Shown: one piece after another, positions 35,871-45,829 of the stretch
Layout: each line of letters starts with the position of its first letter
How positions within the stretch are numbered: the first letter of the stretch is position 1
Assembly: GCA_000711775.1 (NCBI GenBank)
Contig: ARYC01000259.1
Coordinates: 1 to 64,000 of the forward strand
Direction: 5' to 3'
Source of the DNA: Oxytricha trifallax
Taxonomy: Eukaryota; Ciliophora; Spirotrichea; Sporadotrichida; Oxytrichidae
Length of the DNA: 64,000 nucleotides
Notes under the pieces: generated by a model
Database searches by the model: none
The model's input: the letters and a program-made list of their open reading frames with translations, nothing else
What the model was told of the DNA's origin: nothing
Translations under genes and position numbers: made by a program

Positions 35871-36135
35871 TCATTTGAATCTCTGATTATCTAATTTTAA
35901 TGATTTATGGTATTAATATGCCTCTAAATCTACTCTCCTCTCCTTGTAATTATGATAAATTAAGTAGCCAATTATTATGATTATAAATGCTACAACTAGC
36001 ATCCAAATAGAGTATATCAAAATCATGATTAATTAGCCTCTATAAATCAAGAAATTATAGTCTGTAATCGTATCATCATTAGTTAAGTATTCTCCAGAGC
36101 ATACTTAGCCAGAATGACTCAGTCTAAATATATGC
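35871..36135 (-). CDS. C-terminal segment of a membrane protein, cut off by the TBE
   Basis: Open minus-strand frame that begins at the TBE target site. Encodes IFRLSHSGQVCSGEYLTNDD, an RGQLIMILIYSIWMLVVAF transmembrane helix, a Lys/Arg-rich tail and TGA at 35871-35873. It has no start codon. The rest of the protein is probably the coding found right of the TBE at 42401-43150 on both strands, which would make this a scrambled gene with the transposon in between. No pointer for this last join was found. Confidence 0.55.
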
Positions 36136-36138
36136 ATT

Positions 36139-36214
36139 CAAAACCCCAAAACCCCTTAATGAGGTTTATAAGTGCTTTGATTTGTAGGGAATTTGTTAGG
36201 GGTTGGGGTTATTA
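36139..36214 (+). repeat. TBE left inverted terminal repeat
   Basis: Begins CAAAACCCCAAAACCCC; pairs with 42311-42386 with one mismatch near the inner end. Confidence 0.95.
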
Positions 36215-36219
36215 TTTAA

Positions 36220-37282
36220 ATGCGAGACAAAAATAGCAAGCTTTTGGGGTCTATTTATGATGAAGAGTATATAGATTTAGTGTTTAAACTGCGATATGGA
36301 TGTGATTTATACAGTGAATAAGTCAAACCTGTACTTAATTATAAGTCAATTGCACTGCTCTTAAAAAGAAGTCCTTCAACTGTTCGCTCCCACTGCCTTA
36401 TAGCTGTATAACTAAAGCAATAATAGCTGAATTCTTAGCCTAAGAGGAAGTCTAAGTTTCAATAGAAGCATATTGACTATCTTATTAATGAAAAAACTTT
36501 GAAGTATTGGGCTCACTTCTCTCTTGACCAACGAGCTATTATGTTTCACCGCCAGTTCCCTGAGTTGAAGATCTCTGCATAGTCTGTTGCTAACATCTAT
36601 AAACGAAATGATATCTCTTACAAAGGTGTGAATAGTATCAAGAGAGTGATTGATTTCACTCTGCCATTTTACAACAACAACTTAAATTATATTTATAATT
36701 AAATGCAGAGAGCCTAATAGAATAATATTAAGTTTATACATGCTGACGAGGCTGTGTTTACCTTCAACACTTTCATCTAGAAGTCTTGGTATAAGAAGCC
36801 TAGTAATATAGAAGTATATGACTAGAAAGTCAAGGTATAAACGATGGCAATTCTTGGAGGAATTAGTGAGGATACTGGTTTAGAAACCTATGTTATTCAT
36901 CCTCGCTCTATAAAGACAGAGCAGTATATTAAGTTCTTAGAACAGTTGAGAGAGAAGACCCTGAATAAGAGATTATACTGTTTGTTGATAATCTTTCTGT
37001 TCATAAGACTAAAGAAACAAGGAAGAGTTATGAACAACTTAGAATAACCCAGTGTTCAACGTACCTTACAGTCCATAGTTTAATGGAATTGAGTTCTACT
37101 GGGGTATATTAAAAGGCCATTACAAGAAGATGCTGCTCTACCATTTGATGCATGACCTACCTATTGATACAGTTGACTTTATTAAAAGCTCAGCGAAGAG
37201 AGTAGATAATTTATTGGCTTAAAAGCGTGCGAAAGAAGGGAGAGTGAATGTATATAAATAAGTTTTAGAGTTAAGTTAATGA
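36220..37282 (+). pseudogene. TBE transposase (42 kDa type), frameshifted
   Basis: ATG 36220, TGA 37280-37282. The first catalytic block (HADEAVFTFN) is intact. A one-base loss near 36958, compared with the copy at 142-1212, moves the FVDNLSVHKT block out of frame. A second one-base loss near 37050 follows before PVFNVPYSPQFNGIEFYWGI, which carries the Glu. The DDE triad is thus present but split over three frames. Both TBE copies in this window are broken, at different places. Confidence 0.88.
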
Positions 37283-37445
37283 ATATATAAGTCACATTTA
37301 GAATTCTTGAGAGGGAGCTGGCTTCTCTTTCTTTTCTTCTATTTCTTGCTTCCCTCCTCCTAAGTTTATTCTCTTGCTGCCAGCTCCTGCATCTATGTTC
37401 ATTGACTCTGGAGGCTAAATATTTGAATAAAGTCTCTTGCTAACT

Positions 37446-38078
37446 TCATACTTTGTCTGCGACTTTCGCTCTCTGTGAAGCTTGCTCTATTCCTTCATCA
37501 AAAGATGCCAGTACCAGATTTTTCTAAAGAGTTAAGCTACAAATCTTACTTGAAATATAAGGGTGCTTCTGCAGCTCTGTTATCCAGCTCTCACTTATCT
37601 TGATCCCTTGTTTGTCCTTATCTTCTGAAGAGATACTGTACCTTTTCTTATGACATTCTTGAATAATTTCTTTCAAGTAATCACCTTTAATTGTTGCAAG
37701 TATGCCAAAGAAATAGTTTCTTTCAGGAAGTTTATTTGACAACTGCTTCTTAGTAGGCAGGTACAAAGAAACCTCTGGGTCATTCATTGTATCATCATAT
37801 AAATTAGTCACAGAGATTTCAGGATAGTTTGGAATCTCTGCAAACTTTACATCTTAAGTTTTCAATGCTTTCTTCTCTTAGCAGAGTATAGCTCTTAGAA
37901 ATGAAATTTTAGTACCTGTCATCGTTGGTAGGAACAAACCAACTACATAATCAAGATTAGTTACTATGAGTTCATTACCTTGCTGCACCAGGGAGCGATG
38001 CAAATCTTCCTTGCTTCTAAATCTTTGAATTAATTCTTGTGCTTGCACTCTTTTATTTGCATCATTCATTGACTCCAT
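37446..38078 (-). CDS. TBE 22 kDa-type protein
   Basis: Intact 210-codon frame from ATG 38078 (MESMNDANKRVQAQELIQRF) to TGA 37446-37448, with TAA/TAG read as Gln. Includes VTNLDYVVGLFLPTMTGTK and LPERNYFFGILATIKGDYLK. Matches the position and orientation of the conserved second TBE ORF, whose function is unknown. It is the only TBE gene here without a visible frameshift. Confidence 0.82.
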
Positions 38079-38158
38079 CTTGTTTACAGATCTAAGAAAT
38101 GATTTTCAAATTTAAGTTTATTGATTTCAATTATATACCTCTGTAAATTTCTATGCCT

Positions 38159-38500
38159 AAATACATAAGAATAAGAAATTATAGATCTTTTTAAATACAG
38201 TGAAATAAACCCTTAATATCAACTGCATGTTTTTGATTAGTCTATACTTTTAATTTGGAATACTTTTATTAAAATCTGATTCAGTTAAACTGGATTATTG
38301 GATCATTGGATCACAGAATGTAGTATAAACTGCCCTATAAAAAGATGATTTAACTAGATTAGATTACTCAAAATTGGATCATTGGATCACAAAAACAAGG
38401 AATGAACCAATGATCTAATAATCCAATGTACCAATGTGCCATTTTAATAAAACAGATTTAATCTGAGCCGAATTGGATCACTTTATCAGGAGACAAGAAG
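38159..38500. repeat. Left TIR of nested element, with GGATCA repeats
   Basis: Contains several close copies of TTGGATCATTGGATCAC-like motifs (about 38290-38320, 38370-38390) and a mirrored CCAATGATC...ATCCAATG stretch near 38405-38435, like replication-initiator iterons. Confidence 0.85.
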
Positions 38501-38568
38501 ATATGTATTAGAAGTTGTAATTATTAATCTTAATAATTAAGCAAATTTATATAGTATATTTAGAAGGC

Positions 38569-39880
38569 TCAATTAGAATCGTTGCCGTCGTCGTTGTTGT
38601 CGACAGTAGAACCATCGAATGTCTCACCTGCTTCTCCTGGGATGTCTCCATCGCTCAGTAGCCGCTAGTAGAAGTATTAGGCTAGATGAATCGCGGTGAA
38701 TGGGAACGGCTTTCCGGAATCTCTGATGGCCTTTTATAGCTCTATTAGCGTGATTCTGGTTAGGAAGGCCTCTGTATCAATCTCCACATACTATTGAAAG
38801 GCAGGCTATAAGATGTGATATAAACCTGGCACCGCTGATATTTCACTTCCGGATCCTCAAACTTGCGGTTGATGGGGTATCCCTCTCCTTCCAGGAAGCT
38901 CTTCATTACTGCGATGTTCTTTTTGCTGAAACATTGCCTGTGATTGATTTCATTTATGATAATTATTGAGGGCTTTCTCTCGGTTCTGCCAGTGGATACC
39001 TGAAATTGACTCAATGACTCCTGGAATCTCTCTGTGATAAATATCTGTTCTAGTATTCTTGCGATCGTTGTTTTTCCAGTATCTGGGTCACCAAAGAGCC
39101 ACACCGCGTTCATCTTGCTCTCGCACTTTCTGAAAATCACTTTGAAAGGAGAATCTACGACATCTTGGTACCGGCTGTCTATCATTTATTAATTGCTTGA
39201 CATCAACATCTCATCATTCTCCCGAGCCTTCTCCAAGAAGCTTTAAAGCTATTCTATCGCACTTAGCTGCACCATCTGGCTTTTCCCAATCTACTTACAG
39301 AACTTTAGATGCGTCTTAATATGCTGACTGTGGTTCACGATCTCAATTAGTTTGCTAATATCACCAAGATTATCTTCGTAGAAATCCTTCACGTCATGAA
39401 TATTGCCAACTGCGCTGCCGCTGATCACCTCCTTTACCAATTCCTCCTTTGTGCAGCGTGGTATCTTGTGCTCCTCTAAGCGAGAGATCTTCTTTGGTTT
39501 AACCCTACTCGCGATGAAAGCATTAAGTTTCGCGGAATCTCCATGGATCAACTCGAGGTTTTAGAAATTCTTTATGATTTGTTTGCTCGTTACGCTGTTG
39601 ATGCTCTTTGCACCAAGCTTGAGATCGTCGATCACTCTCTTGCCTGTATATCTATCCGAAGTGAAAGTTGCTTTACTGAGACCTGGTTGCCCTTGTTTGA
39701 CGTGAATGCTCAAGTACTCTGCGCCGGTTATCGCAAAAATGCAGCACGCGGCACAAGCGCGGATTTACAGATAAGATTTCTTTTTCGATTCTCTTGAAGC
39801 GCTTCTTCTTGTACACTGAATGCGATGGAGAACATAAAGTAATCTCTGAGACTGTACCGACCTTCTATAGGAGTATTCAT
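38569..39880 (-). pseudogene. Rep-like protein with SF3 helicase domain, frameshifted
   Basis: The central part shows a Walker A (GDPDTGKTT), a Walker B-like strand (IIIINE), a B'-like MKSFLEGEGYPINRKF and a motif C-like VYITSY, in the order and spacing of superfamily 3 helicases of rolling-circle Rep/NS1-type proteins. Upstream, coding-like sequence moves between frames near 39740-39800. Downstream, after motif C, a different frame (VEIDTEAFLTRI...) gives the better C-terminus, ending at TGA 38569-38571. At least two frame changes are needed, so it is probably inactive. A clear HUH endonuclease motif could not be confirmed at the N-terminus. A relative of CRESS-type or other Rep-encoding mobile elements is the best guess. 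Confidence 0.65.
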
Positions 39881-39988
39881 AATCAAAATAATTGACTTAC
39901 CAGATTATCTTGCGGATATGTAGCAGTTTGTCATCCTCACGTTTAAACATTTGAATTTTTCGTTTATTTTGATTTTATTATTAATAAA

Positions 39989-40330
39989 CTTCTTGTCTCC
40001 TGATAAAGTGATCCAGTTCGGCTCAGATTAAATCTGTTTTATTAAAACGGCACATTGGTACATTGGATTATTAGATCATTGGTTCATTCCTTGTTTTTGT
40101 GATCCAGTGATCCAATTTTGAGTAATCTAATCTAGTTAAATCATCTTTTTATAGGGCAGTTTATACTACATTCTGTGATCCAATGATCCAATAATCCAGT
40201 TTAACTGAATCAGATTTTAATAAAAGTATTCCAAATTAAAAGTATAGACTAATCAAAAACATGCAGTTGATATTAAGGGTTTATTTCACTGTATTTAAAA
40301 AGATCTATAATTTCTTATTCTTATGTATTT
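39989..40330. repeat. Right TIR of nested element
   Basis: Reverse complement of 38159-38500 with few differences; same GGATCA motifs. Confidence 0.88.
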
Positions 40331-40474
40331 TAGCAATATTTATATGAGATCCAGAATAGGAGGTCAACCTCTAAGATGGATATGGAGAAGGTTTTGAGAA
40401 CTTGTTTCAAACTTGAGAGATTGATATCAAATTCTACTGTTATAGTTCCATATTTTTAAATTTAAATTGGTGCG

Positions 40475-40630
40475 TACTTAATTAGAAGCAGCTCTAAAAT
40501 GCTAGTACTTAATTAGGAGCTTTAATTAATGCTAGTACTTAATTAGGAGCACCCTAATTTTAATCATATAATGACAAAATACCTTTTAAAGCAGTACGTA
40601 CTTAATTAGGAGCAGCTCCTAAATTGGTAC
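40475..40630. repeat. Short direct repeats GTACTTAATTAGGAGC inside the TBE
   Basis: Four copies of GTACTTAATTAGGAGC (one variant with AGAAGC) spaced 30-80 bp apart, upstream of the zinc-finger/kinase ORF. Could be a regulatory array. Confidence 0.75.
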
Positions 40631-41046
40631 GTGCTATAATCAACTTATTTTTGAAAGTTAAAATGGTTACTTTATCACCCAGATTTAGAGCTGGATCGTC
40701 TCTTAGCACTCATATTTCTTCTATAATACTCTAAAAACTTCCCTTGAAACTTGTAGGCTTGCAAAGCTCTCATATAAGCTCTCAGTTATAGAGGTAGTTT
40801 TATAATTTTAAATTCAAATTTAAATATGAGCGCTAACATTTTAAGAAAAACAACAGCACTTCCATAAAACTAAATGAGACTGACCTTTGGCAGCAATAAA
40901 AAATGTGATAACTGTGAGATGAACTCACATAAGGAACTACCTGAGCTATCACTTGAGGTCTCTGTTATTAAAATAGAAATTAATAATAGAAAATAAATGG
41001 CAACAAGTGTGTGGGAGACAGAGAGGAGGAGAAAGGTATTAATGAA

Positions 41047-42268
41047 ATGCCTATACAAACTGAAGAAGTAGAAGTATACTTTTGTGAGTAGTGTGAGAAA
41101 GACTTCGCTTATAAATCTAGTTGGTATAGGCATATGAAAGAGCATAGAGAAGCCAAGCCAACTTATACTTAAAGCACGATAAAATCGACGGAAAGTATGA
41201 GTGCTTCGAGTGGCATAAGCAGTATGCTCATACAATTGATTTAAGGAAACATCTTTTAAAAGCTCACAAGAAAGATTTAGAGATTGAAAAGCATGAAGAT
41301 GAATTGAAGCTACTGAACAAAAGAAAAGCAAGAGAATCTTCGAAACCTGTAGAGCTTGAACAAGCTAGTGAATCAGAATATGTGAGGAAATCACGCAACC
41401 TACTAGCATCCGAAATCACAAAGATCATGATTAAAATTCAATATAAAAAGATTCCTGTTATTGCCTAAATTGACCTTGATACTTCACTTTAAAGCTACCT
41501 TATATTAGAAGAATCCTTTGATAAGAAAGTTATCAATGATCAATATGCTTACAAGGTGTATCCCTTCAACTATCTCTTAAGTGATGATAAATACTAGATG
41601 GAGTTTACAAATGAGTATCAAGTACTCACTCAAGCAAAGTTCAAAGAGTGTAGATACTTAATAAAGTTAGATGCTGTTCTCTTTGCCAAGGATCATGTTG
41701 CTTTCAGACTCCCACTCTATGAAATGACCCAAAGAGATTTCATTACAGATCAAAGAAATCATAAGTAGCTTGGATAAATAGCAACTCAGACCATACAAGG
41801 TATAAAAGAGCTTCACAAGTTAGGGTTTGTTCACAGAGATTTGAAGCCAGAAAATATAATGATAAACTTCTCACCAATAAGAGTAGCAATAATCGATTTC
41901 AATAGAGCCTATAGAGTGGAAGTATCAAGGCTTGGAACTGTAATGGGAACTCAAGGGTACTATCCAGAAAGAGAAGACTGGAGAGATGGTGACTTTTAAT
42001 GGATGTGTGGGCTTTAGCAGCAATAATAATAGAGTGCGATATGCCTCGCAACGATTACTACTCTACAAGGTGTGAGAAGGATGCTAAACAAAGAATAAAT
42101 CAATTTATTGACAGGACAAGAGTATCTCAATCAATGAAACAAATGGCAGAATCAATAATAATAAAACCAAACTCTAGATCAGACATATAAATAGAGCAGA
42201 TAGAGTTGTGGTTAAGTAATATAAACTTCAGACCTCTACCACATGATCCTAAAGTGCATTTTGAGTGA
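41047..42268 (+). pseudogene. TBE zinc-finger/protein kinase ORF (57 kDa type), frameshifted
   Basis: ATG 41047. The first C2H2 finger is intact (YFCEQCEKDFAYKSSWYRHM, then KEH). The second has its second Cys replaced by Trp (YECFEWHKQYAHTIDLRKHL). The kinase domain shows FVHRDLKPENIMI and VAIIDFNRAYR (DFN rather than DFG), then YYPEREDW. Frame changes occur between the fingers (near 41172) and at 41998, before MDVWALAAIIIECD. TGA at 42266-42268. Known TBEs carry this fusion; here it is decayed. Confidence 0.83.
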
Positions 42269-42310
42269 TTAAATTAAATACATTTACTATAAATTTCACA
42301 TTAAACCTAT

Positions 42311-42386
42311 TAATAACCACAACCCCTAACAAATTCCCTACAAATCAAAGCACTTATAAACCTCATTAAGGGGTTTTGGGGTTTTG
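42311..42386 (-). repeat. TBE right inverted terminal repeat
   Basis: Ends GGGGTTTTGGGGTTTTG, followed by ATT. Confidence 0.95.
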
Positions 42387-42400
42387 ATTACTACAATTAT

Positions 42401-43150
42401 GGCAAGACTTAATAAATCCTTTAGTTTTAAGAATGATTTTAAGGTCAAGAGTGAGGGTCTCTACAGACTCGCTAATGAGATAATAGAATACAGTATGTCC
42501 AGAGATGTTGATATAATTAGTAATAGTAATATTACCGAAAACCTGTAGCTCACATCTATAGTATTTGATTAGCTCAAATTTTGTCGTGGAATAGTTTCAT
42601 TAGTCTAGTTTTAGAGAAAAGTTATCAGATTCTTCGTACCAACAGTTTCATTGATAAATCGCGTTTCTACGTTTTAATTGCTCATATTACTAATTTATTC
42701 GTTTGTATTAAAGTAACTCAATATTGGAGTGCTAATATAGTCATCATTTTGAACAAAGCATTTATTATCAGCTTCAACTCCAATGTAATAGAACAAAAAC
42801 AATGCAAGAAACAAAATGTCAATAATACCATAAACGAAGTATTTAAGCTTTTGATAATTAATATCAGTATCCTCTTAAGAGTTAGAATTATTTAATTCTT
42901 GATATTATTCTTATGATTTGTGCAGCAGCTTTTGGCTTGATATTTTTAAATTCAAGGATTTCTAATTCTCTTGAAAAATTGATACATTTGACCTATCTCT
43001 CATTTTGGAATACATTTCCAAACTTGTAATATAAATTACTTTTTTACTAAATTTATATCAATTTCATGCCAAATCTATATGAAATTAAACAAACATTAAA
43101 ATTAAGTATTAGTGAACCATTTCTTTTATTAATAAAAAATAAGAGATAGA
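42401..43150 (+). CDS. Membrane protein in interleaved plus and minus coding segments (probably scrambled)
   Basis: ATG 42401 opens MARLNKSFSFKNDFKVKSEG and EYSMSRDVDIISNSNITENL; after an apparent one-base slip near 42576 it continues SWNSFISLVLEKSYQILRTN and SRFYVLIAHI. From about 42860 to 42735 the minus strand encodes YQKLKYFVYGIIDILFLALF, then FYYIGVEADNKCFVQNDD. From about 42885 to 43080 the plus strand encodes YLILDIILMICAAAFGLIFL, then RISNSLEKLIHLTYLSFWN. These look like consecutive parts of one polytopic protein that would end in the segment at 35871-36135. Candidate pointers are ATATTA for both internal joins; both keep phase but are short. Function unknown. Confidence 0.5.
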
Positions 43151-43227
43151 AATGAATTTTTAGTAAAATTATAAATCTGAGAATATAAAATTTATTATCG
43201 GTTTAATTATATTAACTTACTAAAAAT

Positions 43228-44299
43228 ATGGGTAACTGTACAGGTGTGTTTGGAACTTGTGTTGGAGAGGACCAGAACGCAGTAAAAAAGGTTGATAAAG
43301 AAAACATGAAGAAAGCTCTGGCTGCCAATTAAAATCTTAACAACTCCACTAATATGGATGGTCTGCAGCTTGGTTATCATCACAATGGAATGAACGGGGC
43401 TGATGGAGGCTATGATGTTGGCTATGAAAATTCAAGTTAACATAGAAATGAATAAATGCAGCTTAGTTTTATTAAATTTAATGACTAAGATTTTATATAT
43501 GCACTTATATATTAATCAATGAAATGAATAAGTAATAGATGGTGCTGAAAATGGGAATGGATTCTATCAAAATAATAATGGAGGCTAAAGAGTCAAAAAG
43601 GCACCTCTAACATTAACTACAGGCGCAATATATGAAGGAGAGTGGAGGAATGAAATGCGTGATGGCTATGGAAAGCAAGAGTGGCCTGATGGTTCAAGAT
43701 ATGAAGGGTTTTGGCTCAATGATAAAGCTAACGGATAGGGGAAGTTAATTCATGCAGATGGTGACATCTACGAAGGAGAATGGCGAGATGATAAAGCTAA
43801 TGGTACAGGGAACTATATCCATGCCAATGGAGCGAAATATTCTGGTGAATGGAAAGACGATAAACAACATGGTGTTGGCATAGAGACATGGCCTGATGGA
43901 GCCATTTATGAGGGTAACTATCACGAAGGAAAAAAGAATGGGGCAGGCAAACTGACATTTGCAGATGGTTCTGTTTATAATGGCTACTTTTAAATGAATG
44001 AGATTTGTGGCGAAGGCGTTTATAGCTGGAGCGATGGGAAGAAGTACTAAGGAGAGTGGATTAATAACAAAATGCATGGTACTGGTCATTTGATATGGCC
44101 TGATGGAAAGGAATATATAGGCGATTTCGTGGAGGACAAGAGGCATGGCCAAGGCAAATTCAAATGGAAAGACGGCCGTGAGTATGAAGGACAATGGCAA
44201 AAAGGAAAACAACATGGAATAGGTATTTATAGAAATGCAAAAGGAGAAGAGAAAAAGGGAGAATGGGTTGATGGCAAAAGAACTAGATGGCTAGAATGA
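43228..44299 (+). CDS. MORN-repeat protein, N-myristoylated type
   Basis: ATG 43228, TGA 44297-44299, 331 residues after removing the IES at 43445-43520. Starts [11 protein letters not shown] (myristoylation and palmitoylation signal), then a Gly/Asn-rich linker. Ten or so MORN repeats follow ([60 protein letters not shown]). MORN proteins bind membranes or scaffold cortical structures. The similarity of the repeats to PIP5K N-termini reflects only the shared MORN motif; no kinase domain is present. Confidence 0.92.
43445..43531. other. IES of 76 bp, pointer GAAATGAATAA
   Basis: The 11 bp repeat occurs at 43445-43455 and 43521-43531. Removal skips an in-frame TGA and joins HRNEQ to [10 protein letters not shown]. 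Confidence 0.9.
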
Positions 44300-44604
44300 A
44301 CAAGTCTAGAGATAAAATTTTTTGCATTAATACATCAATTATTTAACTTCAATAAATTGTGAAATTTATAAAATAATATAACTTAATCAATTTTCATTAA
44401 AAAATAAGTAACATTTATTTACTATTTTTAGGTCATTAAGTGTTAAATTATTAACTTTATTTAAATCTAGATCAAACTAAATTTTAGTAAATTCTCAGAT
44501 AAACTTAATGGAATCCTATTAACACCGATTAAGCTTATATTCTTGAAATTTCAAGATTATATAATTATTGTAAATTTGAGGTAATTATAATAACATTATT
44601 AATT

Positions 44605-45619
44605 ATGGAATCTGAAAGAAAAGAGCAATTGATCAAAGTGGGATTAGCTGCTTTAGGTTTAGCCATCGCAGGTTTTGTATTCTACAAATTATCAAACAGA
44701 CAGACAGTTGAGGCAGTATCTAGCGATCCTTTCAGAAACATTATTGATCAAAGAGCTCCTTAATCCGTAAAGAACGAGCAGATTAACGAATGGGTTAAGG
44801 AATTCATAGAAAAAGAATTATTGAAAGGGGAGCCATTGAAGACAACTGAAAGCAAGTTGCTCAGACAAGAAGATTTCCAAACTATTCAGAGATCTATGGA
44901 AATCTACGCTAGGGTTCTCCTATTTGAAATGAGAATCTCTAATAAAATTTAATCCTTTATTTTAATCAAGCATCAGGAAGAGAGATAGAAGATTTTAGAA
45001 TCAAAAGACTTGAAGTCTTATGTAAACTTGGTCTATGCTTAAATTCAACCTGAGTTATAATCCTTCATTTAAGCACAGGATCAAATCAACTCACTTGCTA
45101 AAATTGACTACAATATCTACTACGCAACAGAGTAAGAGTATACTAACGGTCTTCAAGGTATGCGTGATGCGGTGCTTCTATCTATGGCCAGTCCGTTCAA
45201 GTCACAAAGAGGATTCTCAAAGGAAAAAGCAATTAATATTTCATTTTTTAGCAAAGTCATAAATATTTGCATAAATTTGTTTAATTTTTAAATTGAGATG
45301 TTTATGGAGTGCTCTAAGTTAGCTTTGGAAAATGTCCAATAAGATGCTGTTATTCAGTGTATTGGTGATAAGAATGAGATTCCACTTATTTTCAAGACAT
45401 AAATAATTATATCAGATTTCAAATTTAAAAATATGCTTAAAATACTATGAAATTATTTTCGATGCTTTGTTTGTTGATTACGCCTTTTTGAATTATCATA
45501 TACACAGTGAGGAATTCAAGTCAACCCTTTAGAAGCATAATGTTTTGAGCGACTCAAATGTTAAGGCTCAATTAGAAAAAGTCACCGCAAAGCTTCATGA
45601 GATAAATGAAACATTCTGA
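44605..45619 (+). CDS. Hypothetical protein with N-terminal membrane anchor
   Basis: MESERKEQLIKVGLAALGLA is followed by IAGFVFYKLSNRQ, giving one transmembrane helix near residues 10-30. A long helical, charged region follows (VKEFIEKELLKGEPLKTTES, RQEDFQTIQRSMEIYARVLL) and then YEIIFDALFVDYAFLNYHIH. Frame changes near 45410-45450 imply an IES or intron. TGA at 45617-45619. Tail-anchor or peroxisomal/mitochondrial outer-membrane topology is possible; no family recognised. Confidence 0.65.
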
Positions 45620-45829
45620 GGGATTTATAAGCTAGGAATTCGAAAATAATTCTCAAGTTAAGTTTATCAAAATACTTGATATAATGACATGTTGTATCAT
45701 TTATTTACAGAAACTTTTTTATGAAGTAAGATGATACTTTATCTAAACTTCAAAATTTATTTAAACTAAAATTGCTCTTATCTTTTGAATATAACTCTAA
45801 TGGCTCATAAAAATGTATAATAAATTAAA

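Larger units (their letters stand above)
38159..40330. mobile_element. 2.2 kb nested element with 342 bp TIRs and a Rep-like gene
   Basis: Inserted inside the TBE between the 22 kDa ORF and the zinc-finger ORF. Terminal inverted repeats 38159-38500 and 39989-40330 are near-identical. The flanks suggest a TA target (CTA|AATACATAAG...CTTATGTATT|TTAG). Removing it returns the TBE to normal size. It carries one minus-strand gene with superfamily 3 helicase motifs. Confidence 0.88.
36139..42386 (+). mobile_element. Complete TBE transposon carrying a nested insertion
   Basis: Ends are 76 bp inverted repeats (36139-36214, 42311-42386) tipped with C4A4 repeats; ATT target duplication at 36136-36138 and 42387-42389. 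Total 6248 bp; without the insert at 38159-40330 it is 4076 bp, the known TBE1 size of about 4.1 kb. Gene order is transposase (+), 22 kDa-type ORF (-) and zinc-finger/kinase ORF (+), as known for TBEs. Confidence 0.95.

Noticed and set aside
38800..38830. 20 bp GT...AG intron in the Rep-like gene at motif C
   Set aside because: Far shorter than other introns and it would delete the motif C-like residues; a frameshift is simpler.
39865..39900. A 36 bp GT...AG intron in the Rep-like gene
   Set aside because: Splicing it in the frame starting at 39950 produces an immediate TGA; the frame is open without splicing and another start (39880) looks better.
43745..44215. Long minus-strand ORF opposite the MORN repeats
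   Set aside because: It is the antisense shadow of a clear MORN-repeat gene.
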